From NCBI GenBank assembly GCA_020636225.1, contig JACJYI010000005.1, positions 321,001 to 385,000 of the forward strand: a stretch of 64,000 nucleotides of DNA, written 5' to 3'. Shown piece by piece: positions 8,436 through 16,206 of this stretch. Source of the stretch: Lewinellaceae bacterium (GTDB lineage Bacteria; Bacteroidota; Bacteroidia; Chitinophagales; Saprospiraceae). The notes below the pieces were generated by a model, which saw only the letters and a program-made list of their open reading frames with translations, ran no database searches and was not told where the DNA came from. Position numbers and translations under genes: made by a program. The first letter of the stretch is position 1, and every line of letters starts with the position of its first letter.

Positions 8436-8665
8436 AGCGATATATTTCAGTGTACACTCGGAAGGAAAAACATCTTGTTGAGATTCTTTAAAAAAAATAT
8501 ATCCGCCACACCAATGGTGGATACTTACATTTCCTCAGCCTATTGTATTCGTATTTCCATCTGATTGGTGATGTATCTGATATTTCATGTTGAATGGAGG
8601 GTTTGGATACATCGCACCCAAATATAGCACTGTATCGACTATATTTCCAAGAAACGGGTCCTTCT

Positions 8666-8873
8666 CTACCCGTACAACTCCCCTGCCAGCTCATCCACCC
8701 GGGACGCAGGCACCAACTCGATCTGCAGGCTCTATGTGGACAACCTCATCCTTGTTGTACATGGAAAGGAAGAAGCGCTGGAATCCCAGGTGTTCGGCCT
8801 CCTGCACACTCAGGTCGATACGACAGACAGCCCTTCACTCACCGCACAACCCAATTTCGGCAAAGAACGCGTC
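8666..8873 (-). pseudogene. Decayed 3' end of radA, copy B
   Basis: About 208 bp match the end of intact radA on the same strand. The stop-codon complement is at 8666-8668. Shared pieces include CTGCCAGCTCATCCACCCGGGA, GGAAAGGAAGAAGCGCT, GGAATCCCAGG and CTCAGGTCGAT. In the radA reading frame the copy has an in-frame TGA (8835-8837) and an insertion near 8730, so it cannot encode a working C terminus. Similarity stops near 8873, where unrelated sequence begins. Confidence 0.85.
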
Positions 8874-8933
8874 GCTGTGATATTGGATGGCGCTGCCCAG
8901 GGGGTGGGCAGCGGGCAGCTTGCGTTCACTCAT
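8835..8933 (-). CDS. Possible 32-aa chimeric peptide ending inside radA relic B
   Basis: A frame starting ATG at 8933 overlaps the last 8 bases of the upstream 58-aa gene (ATGAGTGA), the usual look of a translationally coupled gene start. It reads MSERKLPAAHPLGSAI, then crosses into the radA relic (FFAEIGLCGE, compare FAGEVGLSGE of RadA) and stops. The likely history is that a real downstream gene was cut off a few codons after its start when the radA tail was displaced here. Whether the peptide is made is unknown. Confidence 0.3.
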   Translation of the reverse strand: MSERKLPAAHPLGSAIQYHSDAFFAEIGLCGE

Positions 8934-9102
8934 CTTTGGAGCTCAACCATCGTTTCACCAGCCAAACGCCCAGGAACATCCCGGCGATGATGAGGATCAG
9001 TGCATAGTCGCTGATCCAGGTCAAAGCCGTGTATTCATTGATGATCACCAGGATGATGGTGACCAGGATGATGCCCAGGGCCGGCAAGGCGTTCTTCTTC
9101 AT
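8926..9102 (-). CDS. Small two-helix membrane protein, 58 aa
   Basis: From ATG at 9102 the product starts MKKNALPALGIILV and contains two hydrophobic helices (ALGIILVTIILVII and YALILIIAGMFLGVWLV), ending in KRWLSSKDE. The longer open frame upstream (to 9261) has a polar, His/Thr-rich leader unlike a protein and overlaps the acetyltransferase gene, so the internal start is preferred. No family is recognised; it resembles many two-span small membrane proteins of Bacteroidota. It lies 49 bp downstream of the acetyltransferase gene on the same strand and may share its transcript. Confidence 0.6.
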   Translation of the reverse strand: MKKNALPALGIILVTIILVIINEYTALTWISDYALILIIAGMFLGVWLVKRWLSSKDE

Positions 9103-9151
9103 GGTTGTTCGTTGGTCAGCGTGGATGGTGGTTTGGTGGGAGCAGACGTTT

Positions 9152-9697
9152 TCAGACTGATGATCCAATTTCAGTTGCTCTTGGGTTGACCAGTGAATAT
9201 ACGTGTACCAACTGTTGGTCTTCCATGTGCTCTTGTGCGAATGTAAAGTCAAGCTTGTCAAGCACCCGGATCGATCCCGTATTTTCAGGAAGCACCATGG
9301 CGATCAGTCTGTTCAGGCCCAGCTGGCCAAATCCGAGATCCACGCATGCTCGTCCGGATTCCGTAGCGATTCCTTTGCCCCAATATGCGCTCATGAATCG
9401 ATATCCAAGGTCCACTTCATCCAAGTCTTCCAGGTATTTCAGTCCCGTGAATCCGATAAACCGGTTGGTTCCTTTCCATTCCACGGCAAGTCGGCCAAAC
9501 CCGTACCGGTTATAATCGCCAAGGACATCCTCGACAATTCTTCTTTCCATTTCATCTCTGGAAACCACGCCGCCGTCACCGGTAAACCTGCTGACGTCCG
9601 CATCCAGGTTCATTTGGTAGGCAGGCTCGATGTCCGCCATCGTAAATGGCCGAATGAGTAGCCGTTCGGTTTCAATGAATAGATCCGGAAGGGACAT
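9152..9697 (-). CDS. GNAT N-acetyltransferase, RimJ/RimL-like, 181 aa
   Basis: The N-terminal FIETERLLIRPFTMADIEPAYQM is the hallmark first strand and helix of the RimJ/RimL branch. Then follow GRLAVEWKGTNRFIGFTGLKYL (strands 2-4) and VDLGYRFMSAYWGKGIATE, the acetyl-CoA pyrophosphate-binding Q/RxxGxG/A-like segment. Next are LNRLIAMVLPENTGSIRVLDKLDF, with the conserved Asn-x-x-S. The enzyme should move an acetyl group from acetyl-CoA to an amine, on a protein N terminus or a small molecule. ATG at 9697 (MSLPDLFIETERL) fits family length; the longer frame adds 20 residues without support. Confidence 0.88.
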   Translation of the reverse strand: MSLPDLFIETERLLIRPFTMADIEPAYQMNLDADVSRFTGDGGVVSRDEMERRIVEDVLGDYNRYGFGRLAVEWKGTNRFIGFTGLKYLEDLDEVDLGYRFMSAYWGKGIATESGRACVDLGFGQLGLNRLIAMVLPENTGSIRVLDKLDFTFAQEHMEDQQLVHVYSLVNPRATEIGSSV

Positions 9698-9938
9698 GGA
9701 TGAGGATTTGTGAATGGCACCTGTCGGCTTGGATGGGGTGAGCAATCGGATGGGCATGCCCCATATCTTGGCCCTGCGCCTTTAATGATCAAACTCCGGT
9801 AAATATAGCTGGTGATCAGGAAACAAAGGTTCGGAATGGAGAATGCATCATCGATCCATCAGGGTCGATGTCCTTGTGCGGCAACGGGTACCTCTGTGAG
9901 CCGATTGATGTTCTTCTGCACGTTGTTGGTTACCGGAT

Positions 9939-11327
9939 CTAATCATTCTTCAAGAGTTGGTCAAGGATGATCCTGATTTCAGTGGATGAGGGTTTGGGTG
10001 CGACAGGATCTATGATCTTGCCATTCGTATCGATCAGTACATAGGATGGTGTGCCATAAACCTGATAATCATCAAAAACCTGGGAGTCGAGGAATTTATC
10101 TGACCAGAGACATGTTCCGACATTTCTTTTCTCTTTCACATAATTCATCCAGGTATTCTTGTCTCGATCGGGCGAAATGCTGATGAATGCAATATTCTCT
10201 GTTCTGTAGTCAGAATACAGGTTTAAGAAGGAAGGCAATTCCCGTGCACTCCGCGGACAGGTCGTCAGCCAGAAATCCAGATAGACATATTTGCCAGTGA
10301 AGTCCTCCAGGGACACAGTATGGCCATCTATGTCCTCCAGGGTGAACGAGGGAGCAACTTGACCCGGGGCGATCCGCTTTTTCTCTTCGTAGGCCAGCTT
10401 CAGTTGCTCTGCATAGTTGGCATCTGTGTTCTTTTTCTTGAAATAGTTGTAATGGCTGTCAAATCCAGTGATTCCCTGCTCTTTCAATTGGCCGAGCATG
10501 GCATTGTACAGGCAATATGCTCGAATGACATCATTTTCCAAATGTTCTATAGCCTGCAAGGTTTCAATGAATCTGGCATCAGTGGCGTTCTGTTGAATGG
10601 AATCCAACTGGTTGTATCCGGTGGTTGATGCCCTGTCAATGTAGAAGTACAGGAAAATACGATAGTCGGGTACATCTAAAAGGCTGGCATCTTCGATATC
10701 GAGGTCATTGAGAAAGTCATAGTAGCCGGGATACTGCTCATCCTGGCGTTCACCCAGTAGGATTTTGAGGTATGCTACCTGGTAATCAATGGAAGCATGA
10801 ACATATTTCTCAAAGACAGAAGAGGTCTTGTGAGGTTCAAAAAGGGTAGCAAGATATGCCTTGCAATCTGTTGTAAAGGAGTCCAGATATTGTGTTGCCA
10901 ATTCCAGTGGCTGCGAGTAGATATAGGAATAGTCAATGCTGTTTGACTTGACTGAAATGGAATCCAATAAGGAATTCTCTCTTTCCAGGTCACCCCCAAA
11001 CCGGAACGTGTTCTCTATGTCCTCTGCATCAAACGAAACATACAGCGATTTGCCTTCCTCAAGGAATATGTCCTTCCTGATGTCCCCATAGATGAGCTTT
11101 TTAATGGCCGGATCGGTTAGCGTCAGATGGATGGAGAACAAGTCTTCTTCTACTGGAATGGGTTCGTACCACGAGCCTTTGCCCATCGTGTCATAGATTT
11201 TCAATACCGTGCCATCATGATGTTCTATGGCCCCGGACAGGGTCGTCTTGTTCAGCTGAGTATTGTTGTTCTGACCAAACACATAGATGGGCAAACTGAT
11301 CAGTACGATGACGTAGAGATGTTTCAT
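9939..11327 (-). CDS. Exported TlpA/AhpC-TSA family thioredoxin-like protein, 462 aa, with altered CxxC
   Basis: A signal peptide (about 18 residues, ...PIYVFGQ) leads into a DUF4369-like N-terminal region (about 25-130). A helical middle part follows, then a thioredoxin fold from about residue 320 (APSFTLEDIDGHTVSLEDFTGKYVYLDFWLTTCPRSARELP). The active site is CPRS instead of CxxC: the first Cys is kept, the resolving Cys is Ser. The later cis-Pro segment YGTPSYVLID is intact. Such proteins act in the periplasm; the canonical form reduces disulfides. With one Cys this copy cannot do ordinary two-Cys exchange and may act as a one-Cys or binding variant. The gene stands alone, about 120 bp from its neighbour. 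Confidence 0.85.
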   Translation of the reverse strand: MKHLYVIVLISLPIYVFGQNNNTQLNKTTLSGAIEHHDGTVLKIYDTMGKGSWYEPIPVEEDLFSIHLTLTDPAIKKLIYGDIRKDIFLEEGKSLYVSFDAEDIENTFRFGGDLERENSLLDSISVKSNSIDYSYIYSQPLELATQYLDSFTTDCKAYLATLFEPHKTSSVFEKYVHASIDYQVAYLKILLGERQDEQYPGYYDFLNDLDIEDASLLDVPDYRIFLYFYIDRASTTGYNQLDSIQQNATDARFIETLQAIEHLENDVIRAYCLYNAMLGQLKEQGITGFDSHYNYFKKKNTDANYAEQLKLAYEEKKRIAPGQVAPSFTLEDIDGHTVSLEDFTGKYVYLDFWLTTCPRSARELPSFLNLYSDYRTENIAFISISPDRDKNTWMNYVKEKRNVGTCLWSDKFLDSQVFDDYQVYGTPSYVLIDTNGKIIDPVAPKPSSTEIRIILDQLLKND

Positions 11328-11445
11328 TGGGTTTTTTGATTGGATAAGGAGGGATGGATGAGTAAATCTCCTGGCAATCGTGTGTGGAGACGCAGTGGCG
11401 ACGTTTAGGAGCCATTGTTGATCTCCACGGTATTATAGAGCGTTT

Positions 11446-12021
11446 TTATTCATTGTCAGTTTCAAAGTTGTTAATTGCTTGTCTATACTCCTTGACCCAA
11501 AGTCTGTACGAAAAGTAAAAAATTGAAATTATCATGAGTCCATAAATAACATACAATGGTCTGCCAACTAAATCTCTAAAAGAATTATAAAATGAGATAT
11601 TATAGAATTGACATAAATTATGAATTGTTGCTAAGAAACTTACAAGAATAAAAACACGAACTAAGACATATCCTGAATGAGCAAGAAGCGTCTTTTTGTT
11701 TTTCGGTGTTTTATAGAATATTTCAAGAAATCGGCCCTTTTCATTAAAGTATAGTTCTGAAACAAAGTCAGACAGATTATTTGAAGAGGACTTGATTTTT
11801 GTCGTACTATACATAAATGAATAGTAGTAGAATGCATAAATAACTGCTCCAATCACAATTACGTTGGCTATAATTAATCCATTCCAGCCAGCCCCAAAAA
11901 ATCTGTATAAGGGGTTTTGTTCGCCTGTTGGGTTGTCAAAAAACCAAAGGCTCGTTGAATAGAAGTCACAACCTCTTGTAAAGAGAAGAAGAAATGTCAG
12001 TAAAAAAAATTTTAGCTTCAT
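11446..12021 (-). CDS. Hypothetical multi-span membrane protein, 191 aa, AT-rich
   Basis: Four hydrophobic segments are visible: an N-terminal one (LKFFLLTFLLLFTRG), then NGLIIANVIVIGAVIYAFYYYSF near residues 48-70, VLVRVFILVSFLATI near 118-135, and YVIYGLMIISIFYFSY near 150-168. A charged cytosolic-looking segment (FNEKGRFLEIFYKTPKNKK) lies between the second and third. No family is recognised. Its strong AT bias against the GC-rich core marks it as accessory DNA, immediately next to the IS91-type module. Confidence 0.65.
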   Translation of the reverse strand: MKLKFFLLTFLLLFTRGCDFYSTSLWFFDNPTGEQNPLYRFFGAGWNGLIIANVIVIGAVIYAFYYYSFMYSTTKIKSSSNNLSDFVSELYFNEKGRFLEIFYKTPKNKKTLLAHSGYVLVRVFILVSFLATIHNLCQFYNISFYNSFRDLVGRPLYVIYGLMIISIFYFSYRLWVKEYRQAINNFETDNE

Positions 12022-12075
12022 AATATTCGTAGTTTGAATGTTGATTTCGTTTTAAACTGCCCTATAACTCCAAGG

Positions 12076-12102
12076 AAAGTTGTCGCCCCTTGCGACAACT
12101 TT
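12076..12102. repeat. Perfect 11-bp stem-loop near the IS91-type transposase end
   Basis: AAAGTTGTCGC (12076-12086) and GCGACAACTTT (12092-12102) form a perfect stem with a 5-nt loop, followed by TCGAGTTGAAC. Rolling-circle elements carry subterminal hairpins at their ends, and this one lies about 185 bp past the transposase stop. It has no T tract on either side strong enough to be a clear terminator. Confidence 0.6.
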
Positions 12103-12285
12103 TCGAGTTGAACGAGACCCTTTGGTGTATAGGGAAACGCTCTCCAATCGGAACTCTGATGATCGACAAAGGCTTATACCAAAGATAAGGTATTTGCTCG
12201 ATTGATGCATGTCCTGAGCTTTGCCGTATGGTTTGGCCTGAAGGGTTGATCTATTTCCTTGTCAATGTGGCTGTTTTACGTGCCA

Positions 12286-13572
12286 TCAGGCAAAAGAAGG
12301 ATAGGCGGTAGTCGAACGATCCGCTCTTTGATGAACCGGTCTGCGCCAGGATGTCGGTGGTGCTCGTTCTGTTCCAGGGGCCAGGTATTGACCCAGATAG
12401 ATCCGGTCCGGTGGATATTCTGTCTTGATGAACGACTGACCCTGGCAGTAGTCGCATTGATACAGTTCTCGTTTCAGCAGTGCCGTGATGATCTGCAGTG
12501 CAGTGCGTACTGTGGCCGGATGTGCCTTGATCGCTTCTTCTGCCTGATTCCGTATCAGCGTGCAGGTGTGGTGCAGACCGTAATGCCGGCTCTTCTGAAA
12601 ATGACGGGGCAAGACGTGCTGAATGATCTGATGGATGGCCGTGAGCGGATCCAGGTGCTTGATGGCCTTGGGTGCCGCACATTCATTTTGTTGATTGCGG
12701 TAATCGTTGTACAGGATGGCCACTTCGTCCGTTTGAGCCAGATATTTCAGGCGGTTATTGCTGATGGCGATGCGGTTGATATAGCGGGCCAGATACGATT
12801 TGAGCACGTCCGTTTGAGTTGTGGCCCGGGTGGAATGGACCACCCATCTGATCTTGCCGACTTCATGAAGCAGATCTTCATTCCCTTGCTGGCTGGTGAT
12901 CTTCTTTTGGGCGATGTCCTTTCGGATCAACTGAAGACTGATGGCTTTGAACGTGCCGCACATCTTGCGAAACGAAGCGATCCAGTAACGATGTGTCGGA
13001 TAGACCCATTTGCCAGACGGTTCAAGCCCGCCAAACGTGACCAGTGCGTGAACGTGGACATGATACTTCATATCCGATCCAAAAGTGTGGAGTACAGCCG
13101 TCATGCCCGGGAGGACCGTTTTATCTTTCATTTGTGCCTGGACCGTCTTCCAGGCTGCTCGCATCAGGATACTATAGACTGCTGATTTATTGCTTCGTGC
13201 CAGGCCATTGAGTTGATGAGGCATCGTAAACACCAGGTGGACATACGGGATGCGCAAGAGTTTTCCCTGCAAAGCATCCGCCCACTGCTCACGTTTGATC
13301 GACTGACAAACCGGACATTGACTGTTGCCACAGCTCTTGTAGATGGTTACCTGCTCCCCGCAGCCCTTGCAGGTGTAAACGATTCGCCCTAGTCCCGGAG
13401 TCCGACACAAACGCACTGACCGAATGAAGGCAATGGCACGTTGATGGGGCTTGTAGGCTTGGATATAGCGTTCACCGTGTGCTCTGAACAACGCACCTAT
13501 GCTGTTGGTATCTGATACCGGATAGCCATCCCATTGATCGGATGCTGAACGTAGCGGTGTCTTTCTACACAT
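12286..13572 (-). CDS. IS91-family transposase (Y1/Y2 HUH), 428 aa
   Basis: The N terminus holds the family's zinc-finger block: CKGCGEQVTIYKSCGNSQCPVC, with paired Cys. The HUH nickase motif is YHVHVHALVTFGG near residue 170, and the downstream tyrosine region is VLKSYLARYINR with the family's N-x-R-L pattern. It moves DNA by single-strand nicking and rolling-circle transfer. Its start overlaps the upstream recombinase by 76 bp. The true start may be the GTG at VSDTNSIGALFRAHGE, because family members begin close to that motif. The C-terminal 30 residues (RAPPTSWRRPVHQ...) are unlike the usual end and may come from sequence captured at the insertion point. Confidence 0.88.
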   Translation of the reverse strand: MCRKTPLRSASDQWDGYPVSDTNSIGALFRAHGERYIQAYKPHQRAIAFIRSVRLCRTPGLGRIVYTCKGCGEQVTIYKSCGNSQCPVCQSIKREQWADALQGKLLRIPYVHLVFTMPHQLNGLARSNKSAVYSILMRAAWKTVQAQMKDKTVLPGMTAVLHTFGSDMKYHVHVHALVTFGGLEPSGKWVYPTHRYWIASFRKMCGTFKAISLQLIRKDIAQKKITSQQGNEDLLHEVGKIRWVVHSTRATTQTDVLKSYLARYINRIAISNNRLKYLAQTDEVAILYNDYRNQQNECAAPKAIKHLDPLTAIHQIIQHVLPRHFQKSRHYGLHHTCTLIRNQAEEAIKAHPATVRTALQIITALLKRELYQCDYCQGQSFIKTEYPPDRIYLGQYLAPGTERAPPTSWRRPVHQRADRSTTAYPSFA

Positions 13573-14429
13573 AGACCGATATACCGGATGGTGGTCTTCA
13601 ATTGCTTATGACCCATCTGCTCTTGTAGAAAAACCAAATCTGTGCCACCTTCAAGGTGATGTGTGGCGTAGCAATTTCGCAAGGTGTGGATTCCACCCGG
13701 TCTCTTGACACCGGCATTCTTTTTGGCTTCCTGCAACGCCCACTGGACTGCTCGCTGTGACAATGGCTTCCCCTTGTTCTTGCCATTAAACAGGTACTCC
13801 TCCGGTCGCTCGCGCAAATAATATGTCCGCAGTAGTTCCAGCAAGACATCCGGAATCAGGACATAGCGGTCCTTGCCTCCCTTTCCTTTGGCGATGCGGA
13901 TCTGCTTGCGATTTCCGTCCACATCGTCAATGCGCATGTGGATGGCCTCACTCAACCGGACACCAGTGACATAAATAAAGGTCAGCAATACCTGATGTTT
14001 AAATGTCGAAGCGCCTTCAATAATCTTGACAATATCCTCCCTGGAAAATACCCGTGGTAATTGTCTCTCTTTTCTGGGACGAGGTAATTTCTGTATATCC
14101 CACCGAAGCATCAATACATTTTTGAACCACTTCTGAATGGCCGAATAATCACTATTGACCGTTTGCCAGGCTTTGTTACTTTCGAACCGGAATACCAGGT
14201 ACTTGCGCACCACATCATCACTCATTGGAATATCCGGACAATTGTCGTCCCACCAGTCCAGAAATTGGTACACGGCCTGCATATATGCTGTCACCGTCCT
14301 TCTGGAAAAGTTTTTCAAAACCATGAACTCTTCGAAATCATCCAGGTGATGATCGTAGATGTATTTGAGCTGCCTGCGCATAAGATGGATCGGGTTGGTG
14401 CAGGCCAAATCTATATGTACAACAGGCAA
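13497..14429 (-). CDS. Tyrosine recombinase/integrase, 310 aa
   Basis: An N-terminal SAM-like core-binding domain (FEEFMVLKNFSRRTVTAYMQ, about residues 32-110) is followed by the catalytic domain. Active-site residues are visible: Arg in YVTGVRLSEAIHM, Lys in GKGGKDRYVLI, HTLRN (HxxR), GHKQLKTT (His) and Tyr in TIRYIGL. The protein is XerC/D-like in size, without the extra helix typical of integron integrases that I could recognise. It overlaps the HUH transposase start by 76 bp, so the two are probably co-translated. It could help resolve or circularise the element. Confidence 0.9.
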   Translation of the reverse strand: MPVVHIDLACTNPIHLMRRQLKYIYDHHLDDFEEFMVLKNFSRRTVTAYMQAVYQFLDWWDDNCPDIPMSDDVVRKYLVFRFESNKAWQTVNSDYSAIQKWFKNVLMLRWDIQKLPRPRKERQLPRVFSREDIVKIIEGASTFKHQVLLTFIYVTGVRLSEAIHMRIDDVDGNRKQIRIAKGKGGKDRYVLIPDVLLELLRTYYLRERPEEYLFNGKNKGKPLSQRAVQWALQEAKKNAGVKRPGGIHTLRNCYATHHLEGGTDLVFLQEQMGHKQLKTTIRYIGLCVERHRYVQHPINGMAIRYQIPTA

Positions 14430-14469
14430 TTTGTCAATAGCTCAATCTGCGCATAATCGGATTTATTGA

Positions 14470-14606
14470 GGGGGCTTGTTCAACGTTTTGCAGATTGGTG
14501 ATGGGCGGGCTTTTCAGCATAAATGTTAATTCGGAGAATTGAACTTTCGGCTGCCACAAAACTGTCAAGCGCAGACGAAACCCCGCCTATTGCTAATGTG
14601 CTGTTA
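14470..14606. repeat. Large imperfect palindrome, attC-like, cassette boundary 1
   Basis: The left arm (GCAGATTGGTGATGGGCGGG at about 14491-14510) and the complement of the right arm (GCACATTAGCAATAGGCGGG) share 15 of 20 positions by hand. Between them are inner pieces TTGAACTTTCGGCTG and CTGTCAAGCGCAGACG. Outer ends carry GTTCAAC and the GTTATGGGC core-like site. Long imperfect palindromes of this style separate AT-rich single-gene inserts in many Bacteroidota genomes and recall integron attC sites. The assignment is by structure only. Confidence 0.55.
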
Positions 14607-14622
14607 TGGGCTGGGCTTCCTT

Positions 14623-15384
14623 TCATCGTCCGTAAAATTGTGTCTTTAGGTTAAAACTATATTCAGTCAAAACGCTTTCTAATTTTTGTCTGTTGTTACT
14701 GCTGTCAGGTGCTTTGCTTTCAAGTTGTCCCGTAAACTCTTTGATTGCAGCCAATATTTTTTGTTTTTCGCTTTCTAAAACTTCTTCTTTTTCGGTCTGT
14801 TGTTTTTTTCTTTCTAAACTTTCCTTTGCGATTTTCAAAACATCGTTGCCGTTGTCGAACTGTTTAAAAAGGTCGTCAATTAAAAGCTCGGGGATAATTT
14901 GTCGCGTTGCAAGGTCAGCTGATAAAAGTCCACGAATACAGTAAAAAGCTGTCTTGTAAGTGAACTTTATACCAGTCTCCATTAAGTTTATATTTCCTTT
15001 TGCAAGTGAAATGTAATGATGAAACAAAGCCTTAAAGTCAAAGTTTGTAATAATGTCCTGCTGAAAAGTTGTCCAATCTGGAAGCTCGTTGAAGTAAACA
15101 ATGTTTGTTCTTATCCACTCAAAAACTGTCGGATTGCTTTTAACTAAAAGCCCAAACATTTTGTCGATGTCGTACGAAACAAAATCAAAGTCACCGTCCA
15201 TAACTTCTATGATGTCACGATGTTTTTTAAAGTCGAAATATTGTTGTTTTGATTGAAGATGAAATCCACGAACATCAAAGTCGCTGTCAGGACTTGCTAT
15301 TCCCCAAAGTCTGCTTCCACTCTCAATGTAGAAAAGAGGTCTTTCGTTAATATCTGTAAATAAATTCTCTATTTTTTCTCTCAT
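14623..15384 (-). CDS. Predicted nucleotidyltransferase (RlaP/COG3541-like), 253 aa
   Basis: The N-terminal motif IESGSRLWGIASPDSDFDVRG is the polymerase-beta nucleotidyltransferase signature G-S-x(9-13)-D-x-D. A third acidic position is likely in FDFVSYDIDKM. The following helical part (YKTAFYCIRGLLSADLATRQIIP) and the charged Lys/Glu coiled-coil-like segment near residue 190-215 match the C-terminal region of this family, which includes RNA-repair-associated enzymes and mobile cassette proteins. It should transfer a nucleotide to an unknown acceptor. The gene is strongly AT-rich and bounded on both sides by large palindromes, so it behaves like a gene cassette. Confidence 0.8.
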   Translation of the reverse strand: MREKIENLFTDINERPLFYIESGSRLWGIASPDSDFDVRGFHLQSKQQYFDFKKHRDIIEVMDGDFDFVSYDIDKMFGLLVKSNPTVFEWIRTNIVYFNELPDWTTFQQDIITNFDFKALFHHYISLAKGNINLMETGIKFTYKTAFYCIRGLLSADLATRQIIPELLIDDLFKQFDNGNDVLKIAKESLERKKQQTEKEEVLESEKQKILAAIKEFTGQLESKAPDSSNNRQKLESVLTEYSFNLKTQFYGR

Positions 15385-15428
15385 TCTGTCTGTTTGAGTG
15401 TCGTTGTAGCCTTGCCCAAAACGTTTGT

Positions 15429-15533
15429 GTTTGCGATGTGGCCGGCTTCCGAAGCCGCGCGTTGTCCCACGAACACAATCTTTGTAAAATAAAAATGCTA
15501 AAATTTAACAGGTCGCCCGGCCATAGCGCAAAC
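15429..15533. repeat. Large imperfect palindrome, attC-like, cassette boundary 2
   Basis: The left arm GTTTGCGATGTGGCCGGC (15429-15446) pairs with GCCCGGCCATAGCGCAAAC (15515-15533) with few mismatches. An inner self-complementary core GGCTTCCGAAGCC lies next to the left arm, and GTTAGACC follows the right arm at 15560-15567. It lies upstream of the nucleotidyltransferase gene, so that gene is enclosed by two such structures, as in an integron-like cassette. Confidence 0.55.
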
Positions 15534-15568
15534 ATTTTTTTTGCCGGCTGTGCGTTTTCGTTAGACCG

Positions 15569-15721
15569 TTAATTGTTAATAAGTCTGTGTCGACTGTTAA
15601 ACTCCAATTTGTCCCACGAGTCGTTGTCAGTTAATTGGTCCAAAGTCAGACGTAAACGCACTCCATTTGTACTATGTCCAGTTAAATTGTCGGTCGTTAC
15701 TTCTTGTATTATGTCGTCCAT
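15569..15721 (-). CDS. Small protein, 50 aa, overlapping the upstream cassette gene
   Basis: ATG at 15721 lies inside the end of the 86-aa gene (13-nt overlap, different frame) and the frame runs to TAA at 15569-15571. The product begins MDDIIQEVTTDNLTGHSTNG and ends LEFNSRHRLINN. It is polar with no membrane segment. AAGGGAATAAC before the ATG offers a weak ribosome site. AT-rich codon use matches the two neighbouring cassette genes. The overlap suggests translational coupling with the 86-aa gene. No family is recognised. Confidence 0.5.
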   Translation of the reverse strand: MDDIIQEVTTDNLTGHSTNGVRLRLTLDQLTDNDSWDKLEFNSRHRLINN

Positions 15722-15969
15722 GTTATTCCCTTTGCTGAAACCGTCAAAATGTCAACACGTTGCAATTCTGTCCGCGGTGTGTCTGTCGTCTTGTATTCAA
15801 TTATTTGGTAATTTCTTTCACATTCTTTCCAGTTAGTGCAAGGGCATTTATTTGGCTCTTTGTCCCACGGTATTTGAGAAATTACTTTTAGTCTCTCAAC
15901 AGCCTCGTCAAAAGTCTCAAATTCTCCTTGTTGAGGTTCTGCATGTTTCTCGTCCTCGATTACAAACAT
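15709..15969 (-). CDS. Conserved-type small cassette protein, 86 aa
   Basis: The protein reads MFVIEDEKHAEPQQGEFETF, then DEAVERLKVISQIPWDKEPNKCPC, a Trp-Lys-x-Cys segment (TNWKECERNYQIIEY) and ends AKGITWTT. I recall similar small proteins with the ETFDEA...IPWDKEPN...C-x-NW pattern in many Bacteroidota mobile regions, without known function. The two Cys around PCTNWKEC could bind metal, but this is a guess. It is AT-rich, lies near boundary palindrome 2 and overlaps the 50-aa gene at its end. Confidence 0.7.
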   Translation of the reverse strand: MFVIEDEKHAEPQQGEFETFDEAVERLKVISQIPWDKEPNKCPCTNWKECERNYQIIEYKTTDTPRTELQRVDILTVSAKGITWTT

Positions 15970-16206
15970 TGAAGTCTAATTTTTATTGTCGAAGGAGTTA
16001 TTGTCCACGGAGCCGAACGCATTGCCGGCAACATGGATGTTTACGACATCTCCATGTCGTTTATATCGAATACATCAGCACAGTTTATTCGTTTATCCTC
16101 AGCATAGCCAGTGTTTGCGTCATGATCAGGTCATGGCCGAAGGTCGGTTGCCCTCCAGTTAAAGATATTACAATCTCGGGGAATTGTCCCAAGGATCCTG
16201 TTGCTT

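Larger units (their letters stand above)
12060..14460 (-). mobile_element. IS91-type module: HUH transposase plus tyrosine recombinase (ends approximate)
   Basis: The two overlapping genes at 12286-13572 and 13497-14429 form the paired recombinase/transposase arrangement seen in a subgroup of IS91-like elements. A perfect 11-bp hairpin lies at 12076-12102, downstream of the transposase, where the origin-type end of a rolling-circle element would be. I could not define exact ends: such elements have no terminal inverted repeats and make no target duplication. The coordinates span from the hairpin to the start of the large palindrome at about 14470. Confidence 0.6.

Noticed and set aside
12259..13185. 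308-aa plus-strand frame opposite the IS91-type transposase
   Set aside because: It is the antisense of a clear HUH transposase with intact motifs, and has no features of its own.
14155..14456. Short plus-strand frames opposite the tyrosine recombinase start
   Set aside because: The recombinase is intact on the minus strand, and these frames have no start context.
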